A stretch of 64,000 nt of DNA from Chelydra serpentina (GCA_037349315.1 JBAIAC010000020.1:434001-498000), one strand, 5' to 3'; counted from the stretch's first letter, positions 31,715 to 44,864 are shown. The notes: generated by a model not told the origin, from the sequence alone. A program made the numbers and translations.

Positions 31715-33121
31715 TAGGGTGACCATATTTCCCTATGCTGAATACGGGACACCTGGTAAAATTGCCCATATTCAAGCGGTAAAAATTATGAGGATATACT
31801 CACAATTAAGTGGTTACTGCTCTGACTTTTATTTTGCGGGGTAGGGATTTGTGGGGCTCAAGCCAGCTCCACATGGCAGGATCAGGGGAGGCAGTGCCAC
31901 CACCACTCGGTGATTCATCTCAGCAGGCCACCCAGCCTGTCTTGGTTGCTGGGGGAGGCGGAACCAAAAAATGTAACTCAAAGGGGGAGGGGCCAGCTGA
32001 AAAAGTCTGAAAACAGCTCAGGGTGCAGGGAGGGAGTACCTAGGAGCTGTGTGTGGGCAGGGGGTATGTCAGGGTGCAGGAAGAGGGTAGCTAGGGGCTG
32101 TGCATGGGCAGAGGGGAGCTCAGGTTGCGGCAGGTGGCTCCCCACCCCCCACCCCCGCGAGCCGGCAGCTCAGCCCCCGGCCCACAGCAGCCTCCTCCTG
32201 TCCGCGGCACCTCCCCAGCTCCCAGCTCAGCCGCGGAGCCGAGAGGCGGGAGGTAGCCACGGCCAGCCGCCCCCCAAATCCTGGCGCCCTAGGCGACCGC
32301 CTAGGGTCGCCCAGTGGGCGCGCCGGCCCTGAGCAACAGGTCTTCAGCCCCGTGGCTCCTGCCTTCAGCCCTGCGGCCAGCACTAGGGATGGAGGCTGCA
32401 GCCTGGGGAGGGGGGTGCTGGGATTTCAGTGGAGGGGGGCAGCACCAGGGAAGGGGCTTCAGCTGGGGGGAGGGTGCTTCAGCCCTGCGGCTCCCGGCTT
32501 CTGTCCCACAGCAGGCACCGGGGATTAGGGCTTCAGCCTGGTGGGGGAGGGGTTCAGGGCTTCAGACCGGGGGGGGGGCAGGGCTTCAGCAGAGGGTGGC
32601 ACCCGGGAAGGGGTTTCAGCCCCATGGCAGGCGCTGGGGATCAGGGCTTCAGCCCCACAGCTTACGGCTTCAGTCCTGTGGGGGTGACCAGTGTTCAGGG
32701 CTTCAGCACCGCAAGGGGGAAGGGGTTCCAGGGGTCAGGGCTTCAGGGCTGGCAGACCCCCCGTTGAGAAACCCTTCTTTAGGTTTCACATAGGGGAGGT
32801 TGACATACACCCCTCTCCCCGCCTCATCCACACCCATCCTTACCCCTGTATCACACAGGGATGCCTCTCCTCCTACCTGGTGTCATGTCTTCCCACCTCT
32901 GCACCTGGCCTGAAGACACCACATGCTCACCGCATGCCCGCACTCACCCACCAGCCAACCGCAAACAGGAGGTGGCTGGGGCTGTGCAGACCGCTGACTA
33001 ACCAGTAGGGAGAGCAGAAAATATGGGACAATTTGCCCGTTTTTTAAAAAAAGGCGGGACACTTGCAAGAGAGCTTAAATAAGGGACTGTCCCGTTAAAA
33101 ACGGGATGGATGGTCACCCTA
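31715..33121. mobile_element. TAGGGTGACC-ended hAT-type element, inner layer
   Basis: The ends TAGGGTGACC and GGTCACCCTA form a perfect 10-bp inverted repeat. CTTAAAAA flanks both sides (31707-31714 and 33122-33129), a perfect 8-bp target duplication. The interior is a mix of GC-rich sequence that includes a piece of the CAGGGCCGG family. Confidence 0.85.
32270..32331. mobile_element. Right end of a CAGGGCCGG-family hAT MITE
   Basis: The sequence CTAGGGTCGCCCAGTGGGCG followed by CGCCGGCCCTG is the reverse of the left end at 19650. I cannot find its left boundary or a target duplication. Confidence 0.6.
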
Positions 33122-34139
33122 CTTAAAAACTACTTGCTTACAAAATCAGACATGAAAATACAAAAGTGTCCCAGCACACTATTACTGAAACATTGCTGAC
33201 GTTCTCCTTTTTACCATATAATTATAAAATAAATCAATTGGAATATAAATATTGTACTTACATTTCGGTGTATAGTATATAGAGCAGTATAAACAAGTCA
33301 TTGTCTGTATGAAATGTTAGTTTGTACTGACTTCGCTAGTGCTTTTTATGTAGCCTGTTGTTAAACTAGGTAAATGTCTAGATGTGCCCCCTGGAAGACC
33401 TCTGTGTACCCCCAGGTACATGTACCCCTGGTTGAGAACCACTGCTTTATGGCCTTTGTGGGGTGAGCCTCTCCTTTACTGTTTTCAGGATCTGGTTTCA
33501 TCTCACACAGCTTTTTCATCAATTCCCTTTTTCATGAATTAATTTCCTTTCTGGTTTTTTTCCCTTGATACTCACTCTCTGGTACGTCTGTAGATTTTAT
33601 TTCCCTCTACCTCCCTCCTCTAATAGAACCTGCTCACGTACCTAGGTCTCTCTTTTCCCCCCTGCTTCTCCTGACCTAAGACCTTTCCTATTTACCTTCT
33701 TTCCTCCTTCTCACTTCCCTGTCCCCTCCTTCTATTCTCCTGTTCTTCTTTTATTTTGTCACCTTCCCACCTACCCCAGTTCTGGTTCATCCACTAGTTC
33801 ACCATCTCGATTCTTCTCTAACTGCTTTTCCAACTGCCCTTTCAGGTAAATCCCGACCCCCCCCCTCCCCAGCTTGAGTTGCCTTTTCACTGGCTCATCT
33901 CTCTCACCAGATGTGACCTTGTTTGTTCACAATAAAACTACAAAGTCCTGTTTCCCTGAATACAGTAGAGACAAACAACAGCAGTAATTATAGGCAAACA
34001 GAGGAAAATACCAACCAGTAATATATATATATATACATGGTGCTTCAGATTTAGTGTGTGTAGTGCTTCAATAGGCCTAACTCCCCCAAATTAGACAAAT
34101 AATGAGCTAAATTGATTGGAAGGGAAAATAGTCAAGAAA

Positions 34140-36745
34140 ATGTGACTGAAAATTGGGAGTTTTCTAATAAAAAGATTATTAAATGGACAAAAGCAATAAT
34201 TGCACAATCAAGAAAGAGAACAACTTCAAATAAAAGCCCATCCTGATTTCAGTGGCAAAATAAGGCAACAATTATAAATAAAAAAGCAATATAAAAAGTT
34301 TTTTAAGAAGGCGAAATAGCTGGCAATCAATATAAACTAGAAATAATGAAGTGAAGAACATTGATAAGGGAAGCTAAAGACATTAGGGGAACCTCTATGG
34401 CTGGAGGCACTGGATAATACAAAGGAGTTTTAAAAGTATATTACTAACAAAGTAAATCTTAGCAATGGTATAATGCCATTAGTAGATGGAAATGGAAAAT
34501 TGTTACTAATGATTAAGAAACGGGGTAAGTGTTCAATAAATATTTTGGTTCTGTATTCAGAAAGAAGCAGGATGATGTGCTTGCATCATATAAGGAAGAC
34601 AAAATACTGTCATGACTGGGACATGGGCGGTCTGACCTAGTGGTCAGAGCAGGAATCAGGAGCGAGACTGGGTCAGATACCAGGAGATCAGAGTCAGAGA
34701 CAGGCCAGAAGGCAAACTAAGATATAGGTAAGTCACCTTATCGGGAGATTAGAATCAGGTAGTGCAAGGGAAACAGTCGTAAGCCAGGAAAACCCAGCTA
34801 CATAGACAATTTTCTGTTCCTGTGCTTGGTTTAAATAGAAGCAGGGAATCAGTCAGGATCCCCAGAGTTCTGTTAATCAGATCCCAGCACTGGAATCCTC
34901 TGTCAGAGGTGAGCTTCCAGTTCTGGCAACTGTTAGCAAACTTGAACTTGATGGCTTCTAAGAGCCCTGTACACTGGGGTTTGAGACCTTTGGTCCCTGA
35001 CAAGTACTTTTTAGTCCATTGGTATCTGAGGAGGATGTTAAACAACAGGCCTGAATAACTTGTACCCAAAAGTCCTAAAGAGTTGGCCAAGGAGATCTCT
35101 GGCCTCCTGATGTTCAGTTTAAATACATCTTAGAACACCAGGGAAATTCCAGAAACTAGAAGTGAGCTTAGTACAAATAATCAAAAAGGGCAGGCAGGAT
35201 GACCCCTAATTACAGAGCAGTTAGCCTGACATCAATCCTGGGAAAAATGATGGAAAAGCTGGTACAGGATTCTGTCAATAAAGAATTAGGAGATCAGACT
35301 ATAATTCATACCTGTCAATATAGTTTTGTGAAAAGTAGACCTTGTTAGACTTCATTCTTTGAGGAAATTACAAGTTTGGTTGATAAGGATAACTGTGTAG
35401 ATACTTGTAAGGTGTTTGAGTCGGTACCACATGACATTCTAATTAACACATCAGCACTATACAATACTAGTAAAACACATAAATGGACGAAGAACTGGCT
35501 AACTGACAGATCTCAAAAAGTAGTTGTCAATGAGGAATCAACATTGAATAGGGGTGTTTCTGGGGGTTCCTCGGGGCTCAGTACTGTGACCAATGCTATG
35601 CAACATTTTCCTATTCAGCTACTGATAAAATTTGTGGATGACACAAAAACTGACAGCGCGGTAACTAATGATGAGGACGGCAGCCATAGACAGGGATCTG
35701 GATTGCTTGGTAACCTGAGCCCATTCAGGTTACTTCTGTATTGAGACCAGTGCTGTTCAACATATTCAAAAATGATCTGGAGTAGGGAGTGAACAGTGAG
35801 GTGGCAACATTTGCAGATGATACATAATTAAGAATGCAAGAAGAGTTACAAAAGGATCCCAGAAAACTGGATGATGGGCAACCAAATGGCAGATGAAATT
35901 CAATGTTGATAAATGCATCATTGGAAAACATAATCCCAACTATACATGCAAAATGATGGGGTTTAAATTAGCTGTTACCACTCAAGAAAGAGATTTGGAA
36001 GTCATCATCAATTGTTCTCTGAAAACTTCCACTGAATATTCAGTGACAGTCAAAAAAGCTAGAAGAATTTTAGGAGTCATTAGGAAAGGGATAGATAACA
36101 AGACAGAAAATATCATAATGCCACTATATAAATCCATGGTACGCCCACACCTTGAATACTGCATGCAGTTCTGGTCACCCCATCTCAAAAAAAAAAAATT
36201 AGAATTGGAAAAGTTTCAGCGAAGGGCAACAAAAATGATAAAGGATATGGAACAGCTTCTATATGAGGAGGGATTAAAAAGACTAGGACAGTTCATCTTA
36301 GAAAAGAGACAGCTAAAAGGGCTTATAATCGAAGTCTATACAATCCTGACTGGTGTGGAGAAAGTGAATAAGGAAATGTTATTTACTCCTTCAATAACAC
36401 AAGAACCAGGGCTCACCCCATAACATTAGTAGGTAGCAGGTTTAAAACAAGCAGAAGGAAGTATTTCATCATACAATGCACTGTCAACCTGTGGCACTTG
36501 TTGCCAGGGGATATTGTAAAGGCCAAAACTATAACTGGGTTCAAAAAGAATTAGATAAATTCATGGAGGACAGGTCCATCAATGGCTATTAGCTAAGACG
36601 GTCAGGGAAGGATCACTTGATAATTGCCCTATTCTGTTCATTCCTTCTGGGGCACATGGCATTGGTCACTGTTGGCAGACAGGATACTGGGCTAGATGGA
36701 CCATTGGTCTGACCGAGTATGGCCATTCTTATGCTCTTAAACAAA
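34140..36745 (+). mobile_element. CR1 LINE fragment, plus orientation
   Basis: Decayed ORF2 runs from the end of the endonuclease linker (34140-34610) through reverse transcriptase (35130-36420) to the 3' UTR, which ends in CTAGATGGACCATTGGTCTG near 36690-36712. Readable pieces are [20 protein letters not shown] and [17 protein letters not shown] (35893-36423). A roughly 510-bp insertion at about 34612-35124, starting TGTCATGACTGGG, interrupts it and may be an LTR. Confidence 0.8.
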
Positions 36746-37480
36746 ATCTGTTTTAGTACAGCCAAATGCAAGGTTATACATTTAAGAACAAGGCATGCAG
36801 GCCGCACCCACAGAATGGGGAATTTTATCATCAGTGATTTTATATTTATTTCCAGCTCATTGATGAAAATGATGAAAATTGATCCCTGCAGAACCCCATT
36901 AGAAACACCCTATTTGATTATGAGTTTCCACTGATGACTGCTTTTGGAGATCTGTCAGCCAGTTCTTACTCCATTTAATGTATCCTGGATTGCAGTGACC
37001 CTGAAAAGGTTTGAGGGGTCACAGTGGACAGCATGAGCTCCCAGTGCGATACCGTGGCAAAAAGGGCTAATGACATCTTTGGCGGTATAAACAGGGGAGC
37101 TGTGAGTAGGAGCAGGAATTTTACTGGAATACTACATCTTGTTCTGGAGGCCATATTATATAAAGGATGTTGAAAAATTGTCGAGGGTGCAGAGAAGAGC
37201 CACAAAAATGATTTGAGGGCTGGAGAAAATGCCTCACAGTCAGAAGCTAAAGAGCTTGAGCTGTTTAGTTTATCAAAAAGAAAATCATGAGGTGACTTGA
37301 TCACAGTGCGACCTTCGCAGGAAGAAAATCCTGGTACTAAAGGGCTCTTTAATCTAGCAGAAAAAGGCAGAACAAGAACCAATGACTGGAAGCTAAAGTC
37401 AGATACATTCTAATTAGAAGTTGGGCACAAATATTTAAGAAGGAGGGAGATTAACTGTTGGAATAAACTCCCAAGCGAAG
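36745..37480 (+). mobile_element. Old LINE (CR1-like) reverse transcriptase tail
   Basis: Traces of the CR1-type C-terminus are visible on the + strand (words for caller lines such as AGAAGAGCCACAAAAATGAT near 37191). Frames are heavily broken. It appears to be a different subfamily from the preceding copy. Confidence 0.55.
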
Positions 37481-38154
37481 CCCCCCCCCTCCACCATCTT
37501 CTAACTCTGCACGGCCATGAGATCTGGTAACTTTGATGCTCACCCTCAGCTGTTTTTACAGGCTGCAAGAGCCTGTAGAAGGGGGTTTGGCCCCCGTTGT
37601 CTTTAACAAGGTCTGGGATTGTCTTTGGATCCCCCCTGCTGGCAGCCACTAGCCCCTTTCAGCATGACAACATCCATTTAATACCCCAAAGCCTGTAATA
37701 AAGGAATCCTGTGCTCCAGCCCCACAGCGGCCCTTTCCCCCAAGCCAGCAGTTTATCATGCCCCTCCTCCACTCACCCCCACATCAGTTTTGACTTCTGG
37801 GAGTTCCAGGGGCTCTTAACCCTGCTGTCCCCTTTCCCAGGCTGGATGCTGCCGGGAGGGAGAGGAGAGGGGCTGGGCAGACTGGCCCATTGCTTATAGC
37901 AGGGGAGCGGGGGAAGAGTTGCCCTGGTCTGCTCAGCGCTTTCTAGCCCCTCCTCCCCTGCCATGAGCAGTGTGTCCATCTGCCCATCCCCCCACCCAAA
38001 AACGCCTCTCAGCTCCTGAGGGGTGGAGGGACATTGGCAGCAATCCTGATTGGCTTCCCTTCTCCAGGAGGTGGGGCAGTGTGGAAGGGAGCCAATCAGA
38101 GGCAGTATCCCCTGAGCTAGACACTCAGGGGAACCTATATATAAGAACCTATTT

Positions 38155-38180
38155 AGAATAGAATGGAATAGAATAGGATG
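38155..38180. repeat. AGAATAGAAT microsatellite
   Basis: A short imperfect pentanucleotide run. Confidence 0.7.
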
Positions 38181-38793
38181 AGCGTTTTACATCATCGTCA
38201 GATGGGTGCCCTCAGGGGCCAAATCCACCTCGCTGCCAGCGAATTGCCAGACGTGGAAACACTGGAAGAATGAATGCTGGGGGCTTTTTCTTTGATTTTC
38301 TGGTCATGTTTCCCAGCTTTTGTCTCCACCCTAGAGGCTAGTGCTGTGTCTATGTGCCTTGCCCAATAGTAAAAATACAAAGAAACCACAGAGCAGCTGA
38401 GTCTCTGATAACTCTGTTTAGCAACTCTGTTTGCCAGCTTTACAGGCCCAGCGACCCACAAGCTACTGCTCTGACTAGTTTTGGGTGACTTCTAAAACAC
38501 CAAACACAGTGAGCGCCACGAGAGGGCTCACAAACTCTTTAAAGGGACACCACCAATCCCACTACAATTAGACTTTTTTTTGCAAACAAATGAAAGCTGA
38601 GATTTCAGCAGCTGAGCTTTAAGAGAAACACCCAGATTCATAAAACTGATGATAAAATTGTGAGAGTTGGCAACACTGTCAATGCTGCAATCAGGTGACT
38701 AAACACCGTCTCTGCTTTGTTAACTCATGGTTGATTCTAATAACGTCCTGCTGAGGATGCACTGTCACAAACAGAATTCTTGTCTCCCCACAG

Positions 38794-39295
38794 CTTTTTC
38801 TGTTACAGCGGTCACACCTTCACCCCCCCTGCACCAGCCATCAGCCCTGGCTGCAAGGAGATCTGTGTGTTTGTGAAAAGGAACTTCAGCGCCTGGGGAG
38901 TCGCAGGGGTTCTCGCGTATGAGTGGGATGGGTTCTCATTTATCCTCATGTTCTGCAACCCCTTTGACAACAACCTGCACCACCTCCAGTATGCACTGGA
39001 AATCCGCGAGGGCAGAATGAACTGCAGGGAATTGGAGAGTCTCTTCCACACCATGCGTGGCCACAGGCCTCTGTCCAGAACCTATCAAAAGGAACAACTT
39101 GGGAGAAACACAACTGCCCTTGTTGTTACCTTACACAGCTTTCAGATTTCTGCCACTATGTCCAATCACAGCAAAGCTGCCCTTAGAGTACTAATTGAAG
39201 AGAGAGGTTCGCCTCCCTGCTACACTCCACAGCCACCTTGCTCCCAGAAGCCATCTTCTCCGCTCCATCGCTTCTCTCGTAAGCTGATCCAGTAA
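38794..39295 (+). CDS. Actinoporin-like protein, gene 2, second coding exon
   Basis: The acceptor is CTCCCCACAG at 38784-38793; one base completes the phase-2 codon. The exon then encodes FFCYSGHTFTPPAPAISPGC, ICVFVKRNFSAWGVAGVLAY, ILMFCNPFDNNLHHLQY, and later TALVVTLHSFQISATMSNHS and LRVLIEERG, which are the beta-sandwich strands and the membrane-facing loop region of the actinoporin fold. The stop is TAA at 39293-39295. With exon 1 the gene would give about 202 residues, slightly longer than typical actinoporins (about 175-180), the excess being a proline- and serine-rich C-terminal tail. The core motif reads MFCNPFD where genes 1 and 3 have MFSNP. The frame is intact. Function in vertebrates is unknown; membrane binding is inferred from the fold only. 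Confidence 0.88.
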
Positions 39296-39779
39296 CACTC
39301 CTGAAAATGGTGTTCCTGTCTCAGAAATCCCAAACGAGAGGGAGACACCACCCTGCCTTGGAATCCATGTAGAATCCAGGACCCACAGAGGGCAAATTTT
39401 CAGTGGATTTTTGCCCCCGTCTTTTCTGTTCGGATTATTATTTTGTTTTGTCCAGGGGAAAAAATCAACCTGTGTAGCTGTTCCTGAACAAAACAAATAG
39501 TGGGCTCAGGGCCACAGAAAGAAGGTCACCAGACAACCCATGGGAAACAATCACTGCTCAGTCCCAGGGCTGTGCCAAGAACCTGAGTAGTAACAAAGAT
39601 CAGAAGCAGAACCATTCCAAAGCCGGATGACAAGTAGTAAAGATGACTGGTGGGAAGACCAGAAGACCTGATTCTGCATTTGGGCCTGATCTGTCTTAGC
39701 TGCATTGGATGAAATTCCCCTTGTGCACAGAGTCAGTATGAGTCCCATGAACCCCACCAGAGCTCCCAAAATATGATTT
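39296..39779 (+). other. 3' flank of gene 2
   Basis: Unique-looking sequence; no clear AATAAA before the repeat at 39780. Confidence 0.35.
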
Positions 39780-39868
39780 AGTTGGGGTTAGTCCTGTTTT
39801 GAGCAGGGGGTTGCACTAGATGACCTTCTGTGGTCTCTTCCAACCCTAATCTTCTTTGATTCTATGAA
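39780..39868 (+). repeat. CR1-type 3' tail fragment
   Basis: The words GAGCAGGGGGTTGCACTAGA, TTCCAACCCTAAT and GATTCTATGAA are the common CR1/SINE tail, here in plus orientation. Confidence 0.75.
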
Positions 39869-39871
39869 ATA

Positions 39872-40036
39872 CACTGGACCCTCACTAGAACGCGCATCTA
39901 TATAACGCAAATTTGGCTATAACGCGGTCGCAGCCATGGATCCCAAATTTAATTACAATTCATTTTAACGCGGTACCTGCTATAACGCGGTACTTGGCAT
40001 GGATTCCAAATCCCAATTTCTAGCATGGGTCCAGTG
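39872..40036. mobile_element. Tc1/mariner-type MITE
   Basis: The ends CACTGGACCC and GGGTCCAGTG are perfect inverted repeats, with TA on both sides (39870-39871 and 40037-40038). The inside contains repeated TATAACGCGGT words. A TA duplication is the Tc1/mariner hallmark; the terminal sequence suggests a Tigger-like family. Confidence 0.85.
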
Positions 40037-40104
40037 TATAACCTACGTGGTATTTTGGCCTCTGAGGAGGGGGCTTCACTTCCTGAGTGACTAGATCCTC
40101 AGCA

Positions 40105-41180
<1,076 letters not shown>

Positions 41181-41597
41181 AATTCCAGGGGCTCAGCATC
41201 CACAGATGGAGCTAGATTTCCAAATGCGCTCAGCACCCAACATGCTCCCAGCTGTTCTCACAAACTGGCCCTGACACTGGGTTCTGGGCTGCTCTGCTCA
41301 TTCTGGCCACACTCTGCAAGTTAGTCCCAATGAGGGCCCCTACAGAGCAAGGTGCTGCTGAGGTTGAGTCAAGGTGCCAGAGCCGAGCCCCGTTGTCGGC
41401 AGTCTGGTCATAGACACATGCAGGAAAATTCCCACACTCCACAGCAGCTCCGTGTGTCCCATTCCTGGGAGCTGGAGCCATGCGTTTGCACATGTCAATA
41501 TGGGAGGGGTCAGGAAGGCCTGTGGGAGGGTTTTGTAGCACCAGTTGCCAGTCCTGGATCTAGGATGATGCAGCCCTGTTCTGGAGCTGATGGGAAA

Positions 41598-41757
41598 CAT
41601 ACGAACATAAGAACGGCCGTGCTGGGTCAGACCAAAGGTCGATCTAGCCCAGCATCCTGTCGTCCCATAGTAGCCAATGCCAGGTGCCCCAGAGGGAATG
41701 AACAGAACAGGTAATCGTCACATGATCCATCCCCTGTGCGTTGTGTGAAAAAAACCT
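41598..41757 (-). mobile_element. CR1 3' end fragment
   Basis: The sequence ACATAAGAACGGCCGTGCTG and CAGAGGGAATGAACAGAACA is the CR1 3' UTR type also seen at 3655 and 36600. Confidence 0.75.
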
Positions 41758-41783
41758 TCCTTTTGTTTGTTTTAAACCTGCAA

Positions 41784-41980
41784 TGCACCATCTGGACAGC
41801 CTGAGACCAACATCAGCTAAACCCCCGCAGTGCACCATCCAGACAGCCTGAGACCAACACCAGCTAAACCCCTGCAATGCACCATCCACACAGCCTGCAC
41901 CATCCGGACAGCCTGAGACCTACACCGGCTAAACCCCCGCAGTGCACCATCTGGACAGCCTGAGACCTTCACCGGCTAGG
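41784..41980. repeat. 47-bp minisatellite
   Basis: About 4.5 tandem units of a 47-mer containing TGCACCATCTGGACAGCCTG, with one truncated unit near 41878-41898. Confidence 0.85.
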
Positions 41981-43109
41981 ACAGAACCACATTGGAAAGA
42001 GCAGCAGGGATGAGGTTAAGGAGGGGCAAAGTTTGCTATTTCTGATGTCTGTAGCAATGTTGGTTGGCCCCTGCCCTTTCTCCCCACATCACCTCTCATA
42101 TCTACAGGAAGACGCTAAGTGCCTGGGTGCATGTACTGTACCCTTGTGTCTGTTCCGGACAATGGCACGTACATTGTGGGTGCTGTGAAATCTAATAAAA
42201 CTTCATAATACTAAAACCTGTCCTGAGGAGCGTCACTTCTAAACAAAGAACAGAATTAATTCTTTTGTTCACATAAATACAGAGGGTCCAGGACACCACT
42301 GATATCAATTGGCCATAGCTCCATTGTAGTGAAAGGGCCGGATCCCCAGCTGCAGTAAACTGGTCCTGCTTCATTGGAGTCAACTGGCCAATTTACTTCA
42401 GTTGGAGGGGGGCTGCGTAGGGCCAATTTACCTGTGGGGGGGCTGCGTAGGGTCCCTGAATATCTCACCCCTCTGCTTATCATAGCCAGGTTGAACTGAG
42501 CCCTGGGCTGACATCTGGCAGTGTGCCTGGTGGGGGAGAGGCAGCAGGAGGTGGCTGGACCCCTATAGACAGGCTCCACAGAGCCACTGTTGAGAGGAAG
42601 TGTAACATGGAGCCAAAGGAAGGGCAGGAGGTGGAGCTGAGTGTAGCTGGACTGAGAGCCCCCACACTGCCTGGGGAAGGGACAGGGTTGTGATAGCGAC
42701 AGACCAAAGCATGGCCAAGATGAGACTGCGCGATGGTGTCGGATTTGTGGTGACCCCGAGCAGAAATGGCAGAAGGTTACTAAAAACGATGCCCGAACCC
42801 CTGCGCCACCCTTTCTCCCTGAGCTCCCGCCCCCACACCGCCCCTTCCCCTGAAGCCCCACCGTCATGCCACCCCTTCTTCCAGAGGCCCTGCCTCCATG
42901 CTGCCCCTTCCCCCTGATCCCCACCCTTGCATTTCCCCTTACCATGATGCCCCCTCTCCACTCATTCCTCTCTGCCCCCTCCACCACCCCAGTCCCCTTA
43001 TGGCCAGTAAAAAGTGCGAGGGCCATGACCCCCTGGCCACCCCTGCTCTGGTGCCCCTGACCCCCTCCAGCACCACCCAGGCCAGCTCTCCTGCCTTCTG
43101 GGGGACCTT
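41981..43109. other. C-rich sequence, no recognised gene
   Basis: From about 42480 the + strand is dominated by CCCC-rich words. The long minus-strand frame over 42256-43125 is glycine-rich low-complexity sequence and not credible as a gene. Confidence 0.4.
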
Positions 43110-43394
43110 CCCCTCCCTGATACATTGGACCAGGGCATGCTGGGTACTGCAGCTGCTGAGCTCCGGGTTATCCCCCATGCAGTGTGACATTATTGACATA
43201 AGATGGGACCATATAGATCATTATTGAAACCAAGGTCTTGTAGTGACACCAAATCTGGTATAAAGGGGGTCAAATAAGGTGTCTAAGATAGGTTATGCTT
43301 ATGCTATCTGTATGTGTGTATCATTTTTGTAGTTGAAGTTATGAATATTGGTTCTATACTATCTGTATTTCAAACTTGTGCTATGCTTCTGGGT

Positions 43395-43574
43395 GAATCA
43401 TAGAATCTCAGGGTTGGAAGGGACCTTAGGAGGTCATCTAGTCCAACCCCCTGCTCAAAGCAGGACCAATCCCCAATTTTTGCCCCAGATCCCCAAATGG
43501 CCCCCTCAAGGATTGAACTCACAACCCTGGGTTTAGCAGGCCAATGCTCAAACCACTGAGCTATCCCTCCCCCC
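43395..43574 (-). mobile_element. tRNA-derived SINE with CR1-like tail
   Basis: On the minus strand the head GGGGGGAGGGATAGCTCAGT resembles an A box and GGTTGTGAGTTCAATCC a B box for RNA polymerase III. The tail TTCCAACCCTGAGATTCTAT matches the CR1 3' end, which lets CR1 machinery move it. This SINE type is characteristic of turtles. Confidence 0.88.
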
Positions 43575-43654
43575 AATAGAAACCCCAGACTAGTTGGTGT
43601 CAGCTCTTCCTAGCCTGCTTGATGTCCCATTGAGGACCATTAACTACACAGACT

Positions 43655-43705
43655 AACTGACAGACTTTGCTGACAGACTAACACGGCTACTACACTGAAA
43701 CCTAT
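43655..43705 (+). mobile_element. Short Penelope-like end fragment
   Basis: It contains CAGACTAACACGGCTACTAC, followed by CTGAAACC, the terminal words of the elements at 9827 and 59716. Confidence 0.65.
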
Positions 43706-44693
43706 CATTAACTACACAATTGACCCATTCAGAAAAGGCAGACATGCCTTGTAACTCAGCAAAGTATGCAGAAACTTGCCCATGTTCTTACACCTGGAAA
43801 AGACTATAAAAGGCTGATGCCTCATCTCCATCTTGTCTTCAATCCTGCTTCTTACCTCTGGAGGGACTTTGCTACAAACTGAAGCTCTGAACAAAGGACT
43901 GAATGACCCATCCCAACTGTGGATGTATTCCAGAGACTTGATCTGAACCTGCAGTTTATTCCATCTCTGCTACAAGCCTGAACCAAGAACTTTGCCATTA
44001 CTGTATGTAATTGATTCCATTTAACCAATTCTAGCTCTCACCTAGACCTTTTCCTTTTATGAATAAACCTTTAGATTTTAGATTCTAAAGGACAACAGCG
44101 TGATTTGTGGGTAAGATCTGATTTGTATATTGACCTGGGTCTGGGGGCTTGGTCCTTTGGGATCGGGAGAACCTTTTTCCTTTTACTGGGGCATTGGTTT
44201 TCATAACCATTTGTCCCCATAACGAGTGGCACTGGTGATGATACTGGGAAACTGGAGTGTCTAAGGGAATTGCGTGCGTGACTTGTGGTTAGCCAGTGGC
44301 GTAAAACCAAAGTCTTCTCTGTCTGGCTGGTTTGGTTTGCCTTAGAGGTGGAAAAATCCCAGCCTTAGGCTGTAAGTGCCCTGTTTGAAGCAATTTGTCC
44401 TGAATTGACGCTCCCAGTTGCGTCCCGCCAGAACCAGCATCGTTACCCTCCCTGCTACATTGGACCAGGGCATGGTGGGTACTGCAGCTGCTGAACTCCG
44501 GGTTATCCGCCCGTGCAGTGCAATGTAGCCCCCATGGTGCAGAGGAACCCAGCCCTGTGCTCTGACAGGCAGAATGTCCAACAGCTGCTTCCTCGCAGCA
44601 ACACCCAGCATGCCCTGCCGAGTCAGGCCTCTGGTTTCAGACTATATGGTGCATTATATAATATAATATAATACATGCCTATTTCATAGAACT

Positions 44694-44864
44694 GGAAGGA
44701 CCTTGAAAGGTCATCAAGGCACCCTTGCCTTCACTAGTAGGACCAAGTACTGTCCCCTGACAGATTTGTTTGCCCCAGATCCCTAAATGGCCCCCTCAAG
44801 GATTGAACTCACAACTCTGGGTTTAGCAGGCCAATGCTCAAAGCACTGAGCTATCCCTCCCCCC
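44694..44864 (-). mobile_element. tRNA-derived SINE, second tail type
   Basis: It has the same head as the SINE at 43395. The tail GGTCCTTCCAGTTCTATGAA differs and is followed by a TATAATATAA simple repeat (about 44654-44682). Confidence 0.85.

Larger units (their letters stand above)
31632..33444. mobile_element. hAT-type element, outer layer
   Basis: The right end GGTTGAGAACCACTG is a typical hAT terminus; the left end CCGTGGCACTCAGCC is a decayed partner. Flanks CTTTAGGG (31624-31631) and CTTTATGG (33445-33452) match at 7 of 8 positions. Its body is split by the element at 31715-33121. No transposase frame is seen. Confidence 0.75.
30684..38793 (+). other. Intron of actinoporin-like gene 2 (8.1 kb)
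   Basis: It has a GT start and a CTCCCCACAG end. It holds nested hAT elements (31632-33444), a plus-strand CR1 (34140-36745), an older LINE fragment (36745-37480) and an AGAAT-type microsatellite. Stretches 30684-31623 and 37481-38793 show no recognised feature. The same intron in gene 3 is 794 bp. Confidence 0.75.
43183..44445 (+). mobile_element. Probable retroviral-type solo LTR with SINE insertion
   Basis: It starts TGTGACATTATTG. A TATA-like TATAAAAGG at about 43806 and AATAAA near 44062 are spaced as in an LTR promoter and polyadenylation signal, in + orientation. A SINE (43395-43574) and a short Penelope-like piece (about 43655-43705) lie inside. The outer boundaries are uncertain because an about 80-bp host segment is repeated on both sides. 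Confidence 0.55.

Noticed and set aside
42256..43125. Minus-strand 289-codon frame
   Set aside because: It is glycine- and arginine-rich, produced by C-rich sequence on the + strand; no recognisable domain.
43500..43574. tRNA gene
   Set aside because: The A- and B-box-like sequences belong to a SINE head that recurs at 44864 and 56371 with a retroposon tail; no cloverleaf with a proper acceptor stem is seen.
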